From Flaccisagitta enflata (lineage: Eukaryota; Chaetognatha; Sagittoidea; Aphragmophora): DNA of 64,000 nt. How positions within the stretch are numbered: position 1 is the first letter of the stretch; every line of letters starts with the position of its first letter. Where the stretch lies: NCBI GenBank assembly GCA_965153355.1, contig OZ231126.1, positions 89,280,001-89,344,000 of the forward strand, read 5' to 3'. Below the pieces are notes generated by a model. It did not search any database and was not told where the DNA came from. It saw only the letters and a program-made list of their open reading frames with translations. Below are positions 31,810 to 43,858 of this stretch, in pieces. Position numbers and translations under genes: made by a program.

Positions 31810-32039
31810 TGGGTTTGGTTTCCTCCTTTTCAACCACCGCGCGCCCTCAATCCGATTGCGATCGTTTTTTTTTCCTATGTTTTTAAAGACAATAAAAAAG
31901 TTTGAATAAAATTGAAAAAAAGAGAGAGAGAGAGAAAAAAAAGAGGAAGCGCGCTCGCAACGATGACAGCGACGCGTGGCACAGAACAAATCGAAATAGT
32001 TAGATTATTATTTAGAATTGAATCAATGAATGGAATTAA

Positions 32040-32160
32040 TGGATGAATGAATGAATGAAAGAATTAGGTTATTAGATAGAATTGAATGATTGAATGTATA
32101 AATGATTGAATGAATGAATGAATGAATGAATGAATGAATGAATGAATGAATGAATGAATG
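32040..32160. repeat. (GAAT)n microsatellite
   Basis: Interrupted then pure ATGA/GAAT tetranucleotides. Confidence 0.95.
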
Positions 32161-32270
32161 AAGTAGTAAAATAATAGGAAATTTGTATTAAATTAGTAGT
32201 ACGTTAATCAGAGGAAATACGGAACCTGGTTACTTAGTAAATTTATCCGTGTCCTACCGTTCTCTCAATG

Positions 32271-32425
32271 AACAAAGCCGGATACACGGCAATACATACG
32301 CGGACGGTTGGGCAGGAGCAGTAGTGCGAAAACCGCTCGGAGTTCAAAAATGTGACGTACTGACTTTCCGACCGACCGACCGACCGACACGGCAAGTTCT
32401 AGAGTCGTGTGTTCGCGACTAAAAA
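32271..32425 (-). mobile_element. family-1 element
   Basis: AACAAAGCCGGATACACGGC, CGGTTGGGCAGGAGCAGTAG, CCGACCGACCGACCGACAC, hairpin AGTCGTGTGTTCGCGACT, AAAAA. Confidence 0.9.
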
Positions 32426-32469
32426 CAAAAACCTATTCTGTGAAAACATGACTTTCTCCTGTGGAAGGC

Positions 32470-32625
32470 GCTGCTGTCAGTATTTGCGGCTGCGGCGGCT
32501 GCGGCGGCTGCGGCGACTGCGGCGAAAGCCGGTGGCGCGAGCGGCTTGCTACATCGGCTTTGGTCGGAAGTGGTTCGGGCGGTGGCAATGGAGGCGGCGA
32601 TGGTTTTTTTTGCGCCGCCAATAGC
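32470..32625. other. GC-rich trinucleotide stretch (GGC/GCT)
   Basis: TGCGGCTGCGGCGGCTGCGG and neighbours. Ala/Gly frames exist on both strands but there are no splice or start signals I can defend; not called as a gene. Confidence 0.4.
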
Positions 32626-32716
32626 CTCTATCGCATTCGGTCTCATGGGTCAAAGGTCGAACCAGCAGAAGGTGGTCAACCTCTGATAAGGTTGACTCAA
32701 CCGCCAACCGAGGCAA

Positions 32717-32719
32717 AAA

Positions 32720-32752
<33 letters not shown>

Positions 32753-32857
32753 ACAAGAGAAAGAAAGGAGAGAAAGATAGTATGAAAGAAAGGAAGAAAA
32801 GAAGAAAGAAAGAAATACAGAAAGAAAGAAAGAAAGAAAAAAAGAAACAAAAGAAAC

Positions 32858-32916
<59 letters not shown>

Positions 32917-32970
32917 AAAAAAGAAAAAAAAAAAAAAGAAAGAAAGAGAGAAAGAAAGAAATAAACGAGG
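32717..32970. repeat. poly(A) and (GAAA)n purine tract
   Basis: 26 or so A residues, then GAAAG/GAAA repeats. Confidence 0.95.
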
Positions 32971-33013
32971 TAATAAAGGCAATAAAGGTAATAAAGGTTA
33001 TAAATAAAAATGA

Positions 33014-33258
33014 AGTATGTAAAGTACCCTCAAGTACCCTCAAGTACCTTATATACCCAAAAGTACCCTAAAGTACCCTAAACAACCCTAAAATACCCTG
33101 AAGTACCCTAAAGTACCCTTAAGTACCCTAGAGTACCCAAAAGTACCTGAAGTACCCTACAGTACCCTCAATACCTACAGTACCCTAAAGTACCCTCAAG
33201 TTCCCTAAAGTACTCATTGGTACCCTAAAGTTCCCTAAAGTACCATAAAATACCTTTA
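33014..33258. repeat. 10-bp minisatellite GTACCCTAAA, about 24 copies
   Basis: Units GTACCCTAAA, GTACCCTCAA, GTTCCCTAAA with a few 8-9 bp variants; lies directly inside the family-1 hairpin end at 33287. Confidence 0.95.
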
Positions 33259-33286
33259 AAATGAAGACTAAAGCTATTTTTCAAAA

Positions 33287-33360
33287 ATGTTACGTGACGG
33301 ACAGACCGACCGACCAACCGACATAGCGGCTTCTAGAGTCGCGTTCACGCGACTAAAAAA
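33287..33360 (-). mobile_element. family-1 hairpin end adjoining the 10-bp array
   Basis: GTGACGGACAGACCGACCGA, GACATAGCGGCTTCTAGAGT, hairpin GTCGCGTTCACGCGAC, AAAAAAA. The opposite terminus was not found. Confidence 0.8.
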
Positions 33361-33397
33361 AAGGGCGAAAAAAAGAAAGGAAAGAGAGACAGAGAGA

Positions 33398-34605
33398 ATA
33401 GTCGCTAAAGCGTTAGATGGTCAGCGGTACCCGTTGCCCCAATATGAGTGTATGTGGATGAATGAGGGTGAGAGGGGCAGCAACCCCAAAGGGGCCGTTG
33501 CCTTATGCTTAGCAAGTTAGAAGGTTCTTGACAAGGGTTTGAACCTTAATGCTGGGATGAGCCTCCAGGCTTTGATTTATACCTTGAGGCTGGGATTTGA
33601 GCCTCAAGGTTGTTATTTGAGCCTCATGAATGATATGAGCCTTGAGGCTGGGATCTGGGGCTGGGGGTTTGAGCCTTGAGTCTGTGATTTGAGCCTTGAG
33701 ACTGGAATGTAAGCCTCAAGGCTGGAATTTGAGCCTCAAGACTAAAATTCTAGCCTTAAGGCTGGGATTTGAGACTCAGGCTGGGATTTAAGCCTCTAAG
33801 TTGGAATGTGAGCCTGGAGGATGTTCACGGTCAGTGCTAAAGCATTGCTTAGCAAGTCTTGAGCAATGCTCAAGCATGCTCAAGCAATGCTCAAGCAATG
33901 CTCAAGCATGCTCAAGCAATGCTCAAGCATGCTCAAGCAACGATCGTGAACATCCTCCTGGAGACTGGGATTTGAGCCTATGGCTTGGATTTGAGCTTTG
34001 AGACTGGGGTTTGAGCCTCAAGGCTAGGATTTAAGCCTTGAGGTTGGGATTTGAGCCTTGAGGTTGAGATTTGAGCCTTTGGGTTGGGATTTGAGCCTCA
34101 AGGCTGGGATTTGAGCCTCAAGGCTGAAATTTGAGCTTTGAGGCTGGAATTTGGGCCTTGAGGCTAGAATTTGGCCCTCGAGACTAAGATTTAGGCCTCA
34201 AGGCTGGGATTTGAGCCTCAAAGTTGAAATGTGAGCCTGGAGACTGGGATTTGAGCCTATGGCTTGGATTTGAGCTTTGAGACTGGGATTTGAGCCTCAA
34301 GGCTAGGATTTAAGCCTTGAGGTTGGGATTTGAGCCTTGAGGTTGAGATTTGAGCCTTTAGGTTGGGATTTGAGCCTCAAGGCTGGGATGTGAGCCTCAC
34401 AGCTGAAATTTGAGCTTTGAGGCTGGAATTTGGGCCTTGAGGCTAGAATTCAGCCCTCGAGACTAGGATTTAGGCCTCAAGGCTTGGATTTGAGCTTCGA
34501 AGGGGGTGGACGGACGGAGGAGAAGGAGGAGAAGGAGAAAATTGTCCTGTGTGAAGGCAGAGGTCATCGGCCCCTTCCGGGCCGCTGCCCAAAAAAGGAG
34601 AAACA
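33398..34605 (-). mobile_element. family-3 element with 20-bp GGCTGGGATTTGAGCCTCAA minisatellite
   Basis: Left part TAGTCGCTAAAGCGTTAGAT ... CAACCCCAAAGGGGCCGTTG, then about 45 diverged 20-bp units (33535-34500) with a 267-bp higher-order repeat, then the right end GTGTGAAGGCAGAGGTCATC...CCGGGCCGCTGCCC. Shares left part and right end with 40328-40817. Confidence 0.8.
33813..33963. mobile_element. 137-bp palindromic insertion with 7-bp target duplication
   Basis: Flanked by CCTGGAG at 33813-33819 and 33957-33963. Ends GATGTTCACG and CGTGAACATC are inverted; the centre repeats AAGCAATGCTC/AAGCATGCTC. The higher-order copy at 34226 shows the empty site (GAGCCTGGAGACTGGG). Confidence 0.8.
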
Positions 34606-35202
34606 GGCAGAAAGAAAGAAGGTAAGAAAGACAAAAAGAATGACAGAGAAAGAAAGAAAGGATGAAAGAAAGAAAGAAAGAAAAAAAGAAAAAAAGAATA
34701 AAAGAAAAAAAGAAAGTAAAAAAAGAAAAAAAAAAAAGAAAAAAAGAAAAAAAGAAAAACAAGAAATACAAGAAAAACAAACAAGAAAAACAAACAAGAA
34801 AAACAAACAAGAAAAAAAACAAGAAAAAAAACAAGAAAAACAAAAAAAACAAGAAAAAAAAGAAAAAAAAAAGAAAAAAACGAAAAAAAAGAAAAAAAAA
34901 GAAACAAAAGAAACAGAAGAAACAAAAAGAAACAAAAAGAACAAATAGAAAAAAAGAAAAAAAAGAAAAAAAAGAAGAAAAAGGAAAAAAGGATAAAAAA
35001 GAAGAAAAAGAAAAAGAAAAAAAAAAAAAGAAAAAAAGAAAAAAAAGAAAGAAAAAAAGGAAAAGAAATAAAAGAAAAAAAAAAGAAAAAGAAAAAAAAG
35101 GAAAAAAAGAAAAGAAAAGAAAGAAAAGAAAAGAAAAAAAGAAAAAAAAGAAAAAAAGAAAAAAAGAAAAAGAAAAAAAAAGAAAAAGAAAAAGAAAAAA
35201 AG

Positions 35203-35233
<31 letters not shown>

Positions 35234-35546
35234 AAAAAAGAAAAAAAAAAAAAAAAAAAAAGAAAAAAAGAAAAAAAAAAGAAAAAAAGAAAAAAGAAAA
35301 AAAAGAAAAAGGAAAAGAAAAAGAAAAAAAAAGAAAAAAAGAAAAAAAGAAAAAAAAAAAAAGAAAAGAAAAAGATAAAAGAAAAGAAAAAAAAGAAGAA
35401 AAAAAAAGAAGGAAAAAAGAAGGAAAAAAAAAAAAGAAAAAACGAATAAAAAAAAGAATGAAAAGAATAAAAAGAATAAAAAGAAAAAAAGAAAAAAAGA
35501 AAAAAAGATAAAAAGAAAGGAAAAAAAGAAAGAAAGAAAGAAAGGA

Positions 35547-35613
<67 letters not shown>

Positions 35614-35634
35614 CATGAAAGAATGAAAGAATGA

Positions 35635-35714
<80 letters not shown>

Positions 35715-35730
35715 ATGAAAGAAAGGGGAG
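34605..35730. repeat. 1.1-kb purine-only tract (A-rich GAAA variants)
   Basis: Almost no pyrimidines on the plus strand for over 1 kb; grades from GAAAAACAAACAAGAAA to GAAAAAAAG and then pure GAAA (35520-35715). Confidence 0.97.
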
Positions 35731-36571
35731 CGGATTTCGGGCGAAGTTGATGGAAATTGGATTTGCGACGAATGGATTCGATAACATCGACAAAAAAACG
35801 AAAAAGATTTAGGCCATGGTTGAAGCTATGGCATAGTATTATATAGTTAGCATTAATTGAGGTTCATATGAACTGTGGTAGTCTGGAATGCAGGGCGATA
35901 GAGTTTCAGGCCGTGGTTGAAGCTATGGCGTAATGATTAGTATGACATGCAATGGTTGGCATTGATTCATTATTTACGAATACTATACGTATCTCAATTT
36001 TAAGAGTTTAAAAAGATTTAAGTACCCTTCTGCAAATTTTGACTTTAGATTCTAAAATTGCACTTCGCCGATTTTTTTGCCAAAAAAAAAACACATTTTT
36101 CCCAAATTTCTATTGTTAAGAAAGCAGTTTTTCACGAGATAGATAATACATAGATTAATCAACAGGAAGATTTCATCATAAAATAGTTAAGCTAGTTTTC
36201 TGAAAGATTTGAGAGTTAGGTTTCTGAAAGATTTGACACCACCAACCTCACCCTGCTGACCAATGACCACGCTCTACACTTTTATTAGAAATACTTGATA
36301 GTTCTCACGCGACATTTTATTTCTGCTCGCCTGAGTTTCAATGCCGCTTTATGCTGAACGTGTTCTATGTCACCTCATGGCCTCATGGAACACGCGGTTG
36401 GCCGGTTAATACTTTCCACCCTTCTTGGCCAACTAATAGACTCACAGGCCAACAAAAATGGCAGTAGAGACAACAACAGCAGCAACTACAACGACAACAA
36501 CAACAACAATGATTTGGAAAAAAGTCGAAGAAACGAAGACCTTGAGACCTGCAGAACTTTTTGGATTTCCC
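35731..36571. other. unassigned sequence
   Basis: A direct duplication (CCATGGTTGAAGCTATGGC at 35813, CCGTGGTTGAAGCTATGGCG at 35911). A frame 36379-36560 reads MEHAVGRLILSTLLGQLIDS then an Asn-rich run; weakly coding-like, no splice support. Confidence 0.35.
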
Positions 36572-36710
36572 TTTTTAGTCGCGGACACGCGACTCTACAC
36601 CTTCCCGTGTCAGTTGGTAGGTCCGTCACATTTTTGAATTTTGAGCGGTTTTCGCATTACTGCTCCTGCCCAACCGTCCGCGACTGGATTGCCGTGTATC
36701 CGGCCTTGTT
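36572..36710 (+). mobile_element. family-1 element, compact
   Basis: TTTTTAGTCGCGGACACGCG hairpin, CATTACTGCTCCTGCCCAAC, CCGCGACTGGATTGCCGTGT, end ATCCGGCCTTGTT. Confidence 0.95.
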
Positions 36711-36843
36711 CTCATGGGGCGTTTGAGCAAGTTGATCATTTTCTGGGGCCGAATGATGCTACGCATCTCTCTCTTTCTTTCTTCCTCTCTCTCTCTCTCA
36801 GCATTTACGACTTTTTTCCTACGGCGATTAGCCGCCGTTATTG

Positions 36844-37210
36844 GTAATGATGATGATGATGATGATGAAGATAATTATTTCTGATGATTATGAAGATGCC
36901 TGATGTCTGATGATGATGAAGATGATGATTATATAGATGATGATGATGGTGCATGCTGATGATGCCTGATGATTATGAAGATGCCTGATGTCTGACAATG
37001 ATGAAGATGATGATTATACAGATGATCATGATGGTGCATGCTGATGATGCCTGATGATGATGCATGCTGATGATGCCCGCTGATGATGGTAATGGTGATG
37101 CACGGTGATTAATGATTTTGATGTTGATGCATGATGAATTGATGATATACGATAATTATGATGATGATAACAATTTTTGTGATGATGATGATGATATTGC
37201 ATGATGATGA
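36844..37210. repeat. (ATG)n-rich imperfect repeat
   Basis: GATGATGAT with GATGCCTGATG and GATTATGAAG higher-order units. Confidence 0.9.
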
Positions 37211-37359
37211 TCCCACAAAATTATTGATCGATTCTATGCCCTCAGGATTTCGTCTCCTGATATCTGTATGTCACTTGTCAGTGTACACTGTACAGCCGAT
37301 GTCAGTGTCAGTGTATGACTCCTGTCGTGTCAGTCAGTCCAGTGTTTGTTTGTGTATCT

Positions 37360-37363
<4 letters not shown>

Positions 37364-37404
<41 letters not shown>
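37364..37404. repeat. (GT)n microsatellite
   Basis: About 20 GT units. Confidence 0.95.
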
Positions 37405-37406
<2 letters not shown>

Positions 37407-37550
37407 ACTCTCTCTCTCTCGTGTGTGTGCTCGCGCGGGTTTTTTACGCCTCCTTTCGTGAGACTCACAAATTGGCATGAAAAAAGAAAACGAGATGAAG
37501 GCAAGAAAGCCAAGAAAGGGGGTCATTGGTTTTTTTGTGAGAGGATATGT

Positions 37551-37910
<360 letters not shown>

Positions 37911-38292
37911 TTAGCCAGTAAGAAAGAGAAGGAGACATACATGCTGACAAATACACTCAAAGCAATTATGCATAGTCTCTAGGGGCCTTTTTGGATCCTT
38001 CTGGGATTATTTGGGCTGATTAAGGGGTTGTCATGAGATATAAGGGGCTCTTAGGGCTTAACCAGTGTGGGGGGAGGGGTGAAATCGATGGACATTGTGC
38101 CCTTCTGATAAGAAGAAACGAAGGCAGAAGGTAGAAAGGCAGAAGGCAGTCTTAAAAGCCATTAGTAGTACGTGGTAGTTGTAGTGGGCGTCTCCTCTCT
38201 GATGATGTACATAAACTGACCACGAGTCCAAACGAGTCAAGTCAGACCACAACGTCAACGTTGCTGCCCTTAGATAGAGACTCTAGTGAGTG

Positions 38293-38294
<2 letters not shown>

Positions 38295-38372
<78 letters not shown>
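38295..38372. repeat. (GT)n microsatellite
   Basis: About 38 GT units. Confidence 0.97.
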
Positions 38373-38376
<4 letters not shown>

Positions 38377-38888
38377 CGTAAAACGATTCAAAAAACGACG
38401 GATCAAAACACTGTCGCTTTGTCACTGGGTTTCTTACGTCCGTTTGTCTGTCCGTCTTTTTCTTCGGTCCATCTTTCCGTTTGTCCGTCTGTCCGTCGAG
38501 CCAAAGTCGCGTGTTTTATCCATACATGACTGGTAATGCGAAACAAGAAAGCTTTATAAGAAAAGACTATTCGTAACCATGGCAAAATAAAAAAATGAGA
38601 CACAATGTTTGGATCAATGCTTGTTCAACAACTACAAAAACACCACTTTTAATATCCACGATGATTTCTTCATCCTGCAGGGTATTTCAAGCAAGAAGTA
38701 CTCATTTATCAGGCGCTGAAATCTGCTATTTTTAGCAATTATGAAAATGAGGGTTTACCTTCAATCCTCTGTTATTTGAAAACCGATGCTTCTGCGCGGG
38801 CTAGATTTGTACAGCTTTTAATGAGCTCGTGGATTTCAAGCATGAAGTATGAGTGGCTATCACCTAACCTAGAAAAACTAAGTGTTTC

Positions 38889-39231
38889 TTTTTAGTCGCG
38901 TGCACGCGACTCTACACCCCGCTTTGTCGGTCCGTCCGTCGGTCCGTCCGTCGGTCCGTCCATCCGTCCGTTGGTCCGTCCGTCCGTCGGTCCGTCGGTA
39001 ATAGTTATTCTAAGTCATTTTGAGTCATTCTAAGTCATTTTAAGTTATTCAAAGTCATTTTAAGTTATTTTAAGTCATTTTTGGTCCTTAGGTTTTTTAG
39101 ACATTTTAAGTCCTTTTTGGACATTTTAAGTCATTCTAAGTCGTTCTAAGTCATTCTAAGTCATTTTAAGTCATTCTAAGTCCTTCTTACCCTGTAAATC
39201 TCGCACGCGACTTATAGGTGTTGGCCTTGTT
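38889..39231 (+). mobile_element. family-1 element, subfamily D, with 10-bp tandem core
   Basis: TTTTTAGTCGCGTGCACGCG hairpin, GTCCGTCCGTCGGTCC run, about 18 units of AGTCATTCTA/AGTCATTTTA, end CGCACGCGACTTATAGGTGT then TGGCCTTGTTT. Confidence 0.97.
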
Positions 39232-39417
39232 TAATTTGGCCATGGTTATTCGTACTTTATTCTTGCGTGTGACTTTGTGCTAGTTGTGAATGCGATATAG
39301 ACAAGCGTGGAGGACTGGAACATGGGGACTAGGGACTCATGCCGGCTGTTCCTGTCTCTCTCTTCCTGTCTCTCTGTTTCTCAGTCTGTCTGTCAGTCTC
39401 TCTGTCTGTCTGCTTCT

Positions 39418-39440
39418 CTCTCTCTCTCTCTCTCTCTCTT
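39418..39440. repeat. short (CT)n
   Basis: About 11 CT units after CTGTCTGT sequence. Confidence 0.9.
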
Positions 39441-39639
39441 CTGTACTGTCGTCTCTCTGGAGGTTAATGGTTTATGAAGCATAAAGATTGCGTTAGTAAA
39501 TGTCGATTTGGACGGCGTCGTTTTTGTGGTCTGGACGAGAGTCTCTCAACAATGTTGATTATGTTCTCCATCGTCATTTCTTCCGCTCACGCAAATTCAC
39601 TCTCCATCGTCTCGAAGCCACAAACACCATCAAGAACAC

Positions 39640-40200
39640 AAAGACGGTGACAGCGACGACCATGATGACAATGACGACCACGATGAGGGCGACGACTACG
39701 ATCACAAGGACGACCATGATGACCAGGACGACCTAATGACAAGGACGACCACTATGATAAGGACGACCATGATGACAAGGACGATCATGATGACTAGGAC
39801 GACAATGATGAAAAGGACGATCATGATGACTAGGACGACCACGATGACAAGGATGATCATGATGAAAAGGTCGATTTTGATGAAAAGGACGACCTAGGTG
39901 ACAAGGACAACCAGGATGACAAGGACGACCACGATGACAAGGACGACCACAATGACAAGGACGACCACAATGTTAAGGACGACCACGATGACAAGGACGA
40001 CCACAAGGACAAGGTCGGTCACAATGATAAGGACAACCACGATGACAAGGATCTATCAGGACCATGATGACAAGGACGATCACGATGATAAGGACGACCA
40101 CGGTGACAAGGATGACCACGATGATAAGGACGACCACGATGACAAGGAGGACCACCATGACAACAGCAATCACAAGGACAGCGACGACCACCAATCCACT
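39640..40200. repeat. 18-bp minisatellite AAGGACGACCACGATGAC
   Basis: About 30 diverged copies. The unit is a multiple of three, so frames stay open (DDHDDK or TRTTTM repeats), but no start, domain or splice site supports a gene. Confidence 0.95.
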
Positions 40201-40327
40201 TGATGAGGTGACGGCCGCGGGCCACAACGGTCAGGACTAGAGGGATATACATAGAGGGGTGGTGAATTGGGCAATTTAAGGATGATGCGCTACTCACTGC
40301 TACTGGTATGACCGATAGTATGAGAAA

Positions 40328-40817
40328 TAGTCGCAAACGCGTTAGATGGTAGCGGTACCCGTGCCCTGCTTAAGTAGGTTGTGGTGGAAGTTGAGGAGGG
40401 AGCAGAGAGCGGCCCCGCAGGGGTCGATGACCTATGCTTTCACACATATGGGGAATTTTCTCCTTTTCCTCCTCCTCCATCCCGCCCCTCAAATCCCAGC
40501 CTTGAGGCCCTAATCCCAGCCTCGAGGTCCAAATCCCAGCCTAAAGGCCCAAATCCTAGCCTCAAGGCCCAAATCCTAGCCTCAAGGCCCAAAACCTAGG
40601 TTGGAATCTGCGTCTTTTAGCTGGAATTCGGACCTCAAGGCTGAGATTTAGGCCCCAATGCTGGGATCTGGGCTTCCAGGCTAGGTTTTGGGCCTTGAGG
40701 CTTGGATTTGGGCCTTGAGGCTGGGATTTGGGCCTCGAGGCTGGGATTTGGACCTCAAGGCTGGGATTATATGTGTGAAAGCATAGGACATCGACCCCTT
40801 CGGAGCCGCTGCCCAAA
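40328..40817. mobile_element. family-3 fold-back with inverted 20-bp minisatellite arms
   Basis: Terminal repeats about 40 bp: GCGGCCCCGCAGGGGTCGAT...CTTTCACACATAT (40409) and its inverse ending CCGCTGCCC (40815). The left array reads CCCAAATCCTAGCCTCAAGG; the right array reads the opposite strand, GGCCTTGAGGCTGGGATTTG. Confidence 0.9.
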
Positions 40818-40964
40818 AAGGTAAAACGTCTTGTTCCAGGCAGACAAATACAATTCAGACCGTCAGAAATTCACTATCGTATTAAAACAGACAGAAGGAC
40901 AGACAGATAGACAGGGGCAGCTTTGCACAATGCACAATAAATACACACAAAATCACGCGGACAC

Positions 40965-41065
40965 ACACATATACCAGTAAAGGCGGCTCTCGCCGACCGG
41001 AAAAAAATCATAAAATTGCTTTTGTTTTTTTCAGTTTTTTCTTTTTCCTCATTTCATTCACAAGC

Positions 41066-41154
<89 letters not shown>

Positions 41155-41510
41155 TGTCTGTCTCTCTCCCTCTCTCTCTGTCTCTCTCTATCTCAATCCT
41201 TTGCTCCCTCCTTCTCTCCCTCCCTCTCTGCCTCTCTTCCTCCCTCCCTCCCTCTGTCCCTCCCCCTCTCCCTCCCTTGATGAAAAATAAATATTTTTGA
41301 AAAAAATGCGGAAAATGTAAAAAGATAAAAAAAGATTAAAAAATTCATAGCGCCTAAAGTGCCCTCCTTCACCCTGCACCAATTTTAACCCCAGCCTTGG
41401 GCGAGCCTAGTCCTGGTTCAACTTCCCCAAATTGTCCCAAGCGAAAAAGGGAAACATTAATTCCTTACCCAGGATTCAAAAAATCGAAAAACGTTTTTCG
41501 ATTTTTTTCC
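40965..41510 (+). mobile_element. family-4 element, copy 2
   Basis: ACCAGTAAAGGCGGCTCTCG then CCGACCGGAAAAAA, a GT/CT microsatellite (41069-41275), AAAATTCATAGCGCC, and a 30-bp perfect palindrome at 41478-41507 (arm AAAAAATCGAAAAAC). Confidence 0.75.
41069..41275. repeat. (GT)n then CTCC-rich microsatellite
   Basis: About 42 GT units followed by CTCTCC/CCTCCCT. Confidence 0.95.
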
Positions 41511-41687
41511 CAACAATCTATAACATGCACTTTTAGACGCACATGGACACGCAATCGCACGTCAAGCACAATCGTCAAACCGTGTTGCTTGTGAGATGAG
41601 AATGAACGTGAATGAAGAACGAGGAGAAGGATCAGAGTTGTCTCCGATCCAAAATTTCCTGTCGCAATAAAAGAAAAAAGAAAGAAA

Positions 41688-42253
41688 ACAAGGCCAACAC
41701 CTATAAGTCGCGTGCGAGATTTACATAATTACCTAATTGTATAACCACAAAATTAAAATGACTTCCATTGAAATTTATTGACTTAAGATGACTTATGATG
41801 ATTAAAAATGACTTAAAATGACTTAGAATGACTAAATTGACTTAAAATGACCTAAAATGACTAAAATGACATAAGTGACTAAAATGACTTAAATTGACTT
41901 AAATTGACTCAAAATGACTTTGAATGACTTAAATCGACCAAGAATGACTTAAATTGACTTTAACTGATCTAAATTGACTTAATTTGACCTAAAATCAATA
42001 AAAAAACTAAAATTTTAAAAATGACTCAAACAACTGAAATTGACTTAAAATGATCTAAAATGACTTAAAATGATCTAATTTGACTAAAAATGACCTGATT
42101 GACTTAAAATCAGTCAGTAGGAATCAAACGAATAAAAAAAGTAAAATGTGACCGACCGACCGACCGACCGACCGACCGACCGACCGACCGACCGACCGAC
42201 CGACCGACGGACGGACAAAGCGGAGTGTAGAGTCGCGTGCACGCGACTAAAAA
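41688..42253 (-). mobile_element. family-1 element, subfamily D, large 10-bp tandem core
   Basis: AACAAGGCCAACACCTATAA, GTCGCGTGCGAG, about 36 units of AAAATGACTT/AAATTGACTT (41755-42115), a pure (CGAC)n run (42150-42206), hairpin AGTCGCGTGCACGCGACT, AAAAA. Confidence 0.97.
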
Positions 42254-42379
42254 TCGCGGCGGCGTCGCTGTCGCAGCGGTGTCGTGACGATCGCTGTCGC
42301 GTAATGGCGTCGCTGTCAGTCTTTGGATTACGTCTCTAATGATCAATGACCATTTTAATCGGCGCGAATCGCCTTCTCG

Positions 42380-42490
42380 ACATTTTCTCTCTTTCTTTGT
42401 TTTTGTTCTCTTTCTTTGTTTTTGTTCTCTTTCTTTGTTTTTGTTCTCTTTCTTTGTTTTTGTTCTCTTTCTTTGTTTTTGTTTTATTCC
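42380..42490. repeat. 19-bp minisatellite TTTTTGTTCTCTTTCTTTG
   Basis: Five to six near-identical copies. Confidence 0.95.
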
Positions 42491-42560
42491 TTTGGTTCCT
42501 TTCTCTCTTAAGTTCACCTTCACCTCGAAATCGTTCGCTTTCCTTTGTCTCTTTGTTGAT

Positions 42561-43205
42561 TTTGAGATGCGTCCTCGCATCTCTATAAGAGGGTCTGTCC
42601 GTCCGTCCGTCCGTTGGTACGTCCGTCCGTGAGTCCGTTACGCCTGTTCAAAATACGCAGATTTCGGCAGTCTTTGGCCGCGGCAATGTCATACACCAAC
42701 ATAAACGATCTTAAAAGAGTTTTGAGAGGCTCATTTAGCAGTCTATTTTGAAATCTGTCTGTCCGTTAGGGTGACTGAAAATATGGTCATATTTGAATCT
42801 GGTCTCCCTCGCGGGAGAAATGATACCATTTCCATCACAGATGATAACCCTAAAATCTGGTGGCAATCAAATGAAGTTTACTCATGGCCGCAACCCCCCC
42901 TCATTTCTATAGAAAATGTACAGGAAGGATTTTTGCCTCTGCAGCTTCTTATCTTTTATAATGGGAATGGGTGGGGTTGCGGCCATGAGTAAACTTTGTC
43001 TGATCATCTCCAGATTTTAGAGTTACCGTCTATGATGGAAATGGTCACATTTCTTCTGCAAGGAAGACGAGATTCGGATTTGACCATATTTTAAGTCACC
43101 CTACTGTCCGTCCATCTGTCAATCCATACGTCACTCACGCTCAGCGCGATATTCAGTACACACAGTGACACAGTCAGGACGCATCGTTGCCTGATCGGGC
43201 TTGTT
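42561..43205 (+). mobile_element. family-1 element, subfamily B, carrying a nested MITE
   Basis: Hairpin GAGATGCGTCCTCGCATCTC, TATAAGAGGGTCTGTCCGTC, and end GGACGCATCGTTGCCTGATC then GGGCTTGTTTT. The MITE at 42767-43103 lies inside. Confidence 0.85.
42767..43103. mobile_element. 337-bp TA-flanked fold-back MITE
   Basis: TA + GGGTGACTGAAAATATGGTC ... GACCATATTTTAAGTCACCC + TA. Arms of about 130 bp pair through GTTTACTCATGGCCGCAACC. TA duplication suggests a Tc1/mariner-type mobiliser. Confidence 0.9.
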
Positions 43206-43339
43206 TTCCTTTCTTTCACGACGATTTGTTCACTTTCTTCTCATAGGTTCGCTTCCTTGATGTTATATGACATTTTGTTCGCCTCAAAATTGTTCATTTC
43301 GTTCGCTTCTTTCGTTTCTGATTGTTTTGTTCGCTTCAT

Positions 43340-43505
43340 TCACTTACTTTGTTCGCTTCATACACTTTCATTCCTTTTCATTCATTTTCATACATCTTGA
43401 TTCAATTTTGTTCACTTTCATTCACTTTCATACAATTTCGTTCACATTCATTCGCTTTCATTCACTCTCATACATTTTCATTCGGTTTCATTCACATTCG
43501 TTTGA
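43340..43505. repeat. TTCATTCACTTTCATACA-type minisatellite
   Basis: Diverged 9/18-bp T/C/A-rich units. Confidence 0.85.
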
Positions 43506-43538
43506 AAAGATATATTTGCATACATTTATATAAATTTT

Positions 43539-43725
<187 letters not shown>

Positions 43726-43782
43726 TATGTATTTGCGTGTATATTTGCATTCATATTTGCATACATTTATATAAATTTTGTT

Positions 43783-43814
<32 letters not shown>

Positions 43815-43858
43815 TGTATATTGCGTGTATATTTATCCCGTATACATTTATGTATATG

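Noticed and set aside
34564-35793. 409-codon open frame on the minus strand (Phe/Leu/Ser-rich)
   Set aside because: It is a pure purine/pyrimidine tract; stop codons are absent only because of composition. Same for the frames at 4868-5515, 46095-47123, 50012-50689 and 55863-56595.
36379-36560. Frame MEHAVGRLILSTLLGQLIDS plus Asn-rich run
   Set aside because: Mildly coding-like but runs into a family-1 element and has no splice or homology support.
39650-40200. DDHDDK-type repetitive protein
   Set aside because: 18-bp minisatellite keeps any frame open; no start, signal peptide, splice sites or flanking unique coding sequence.
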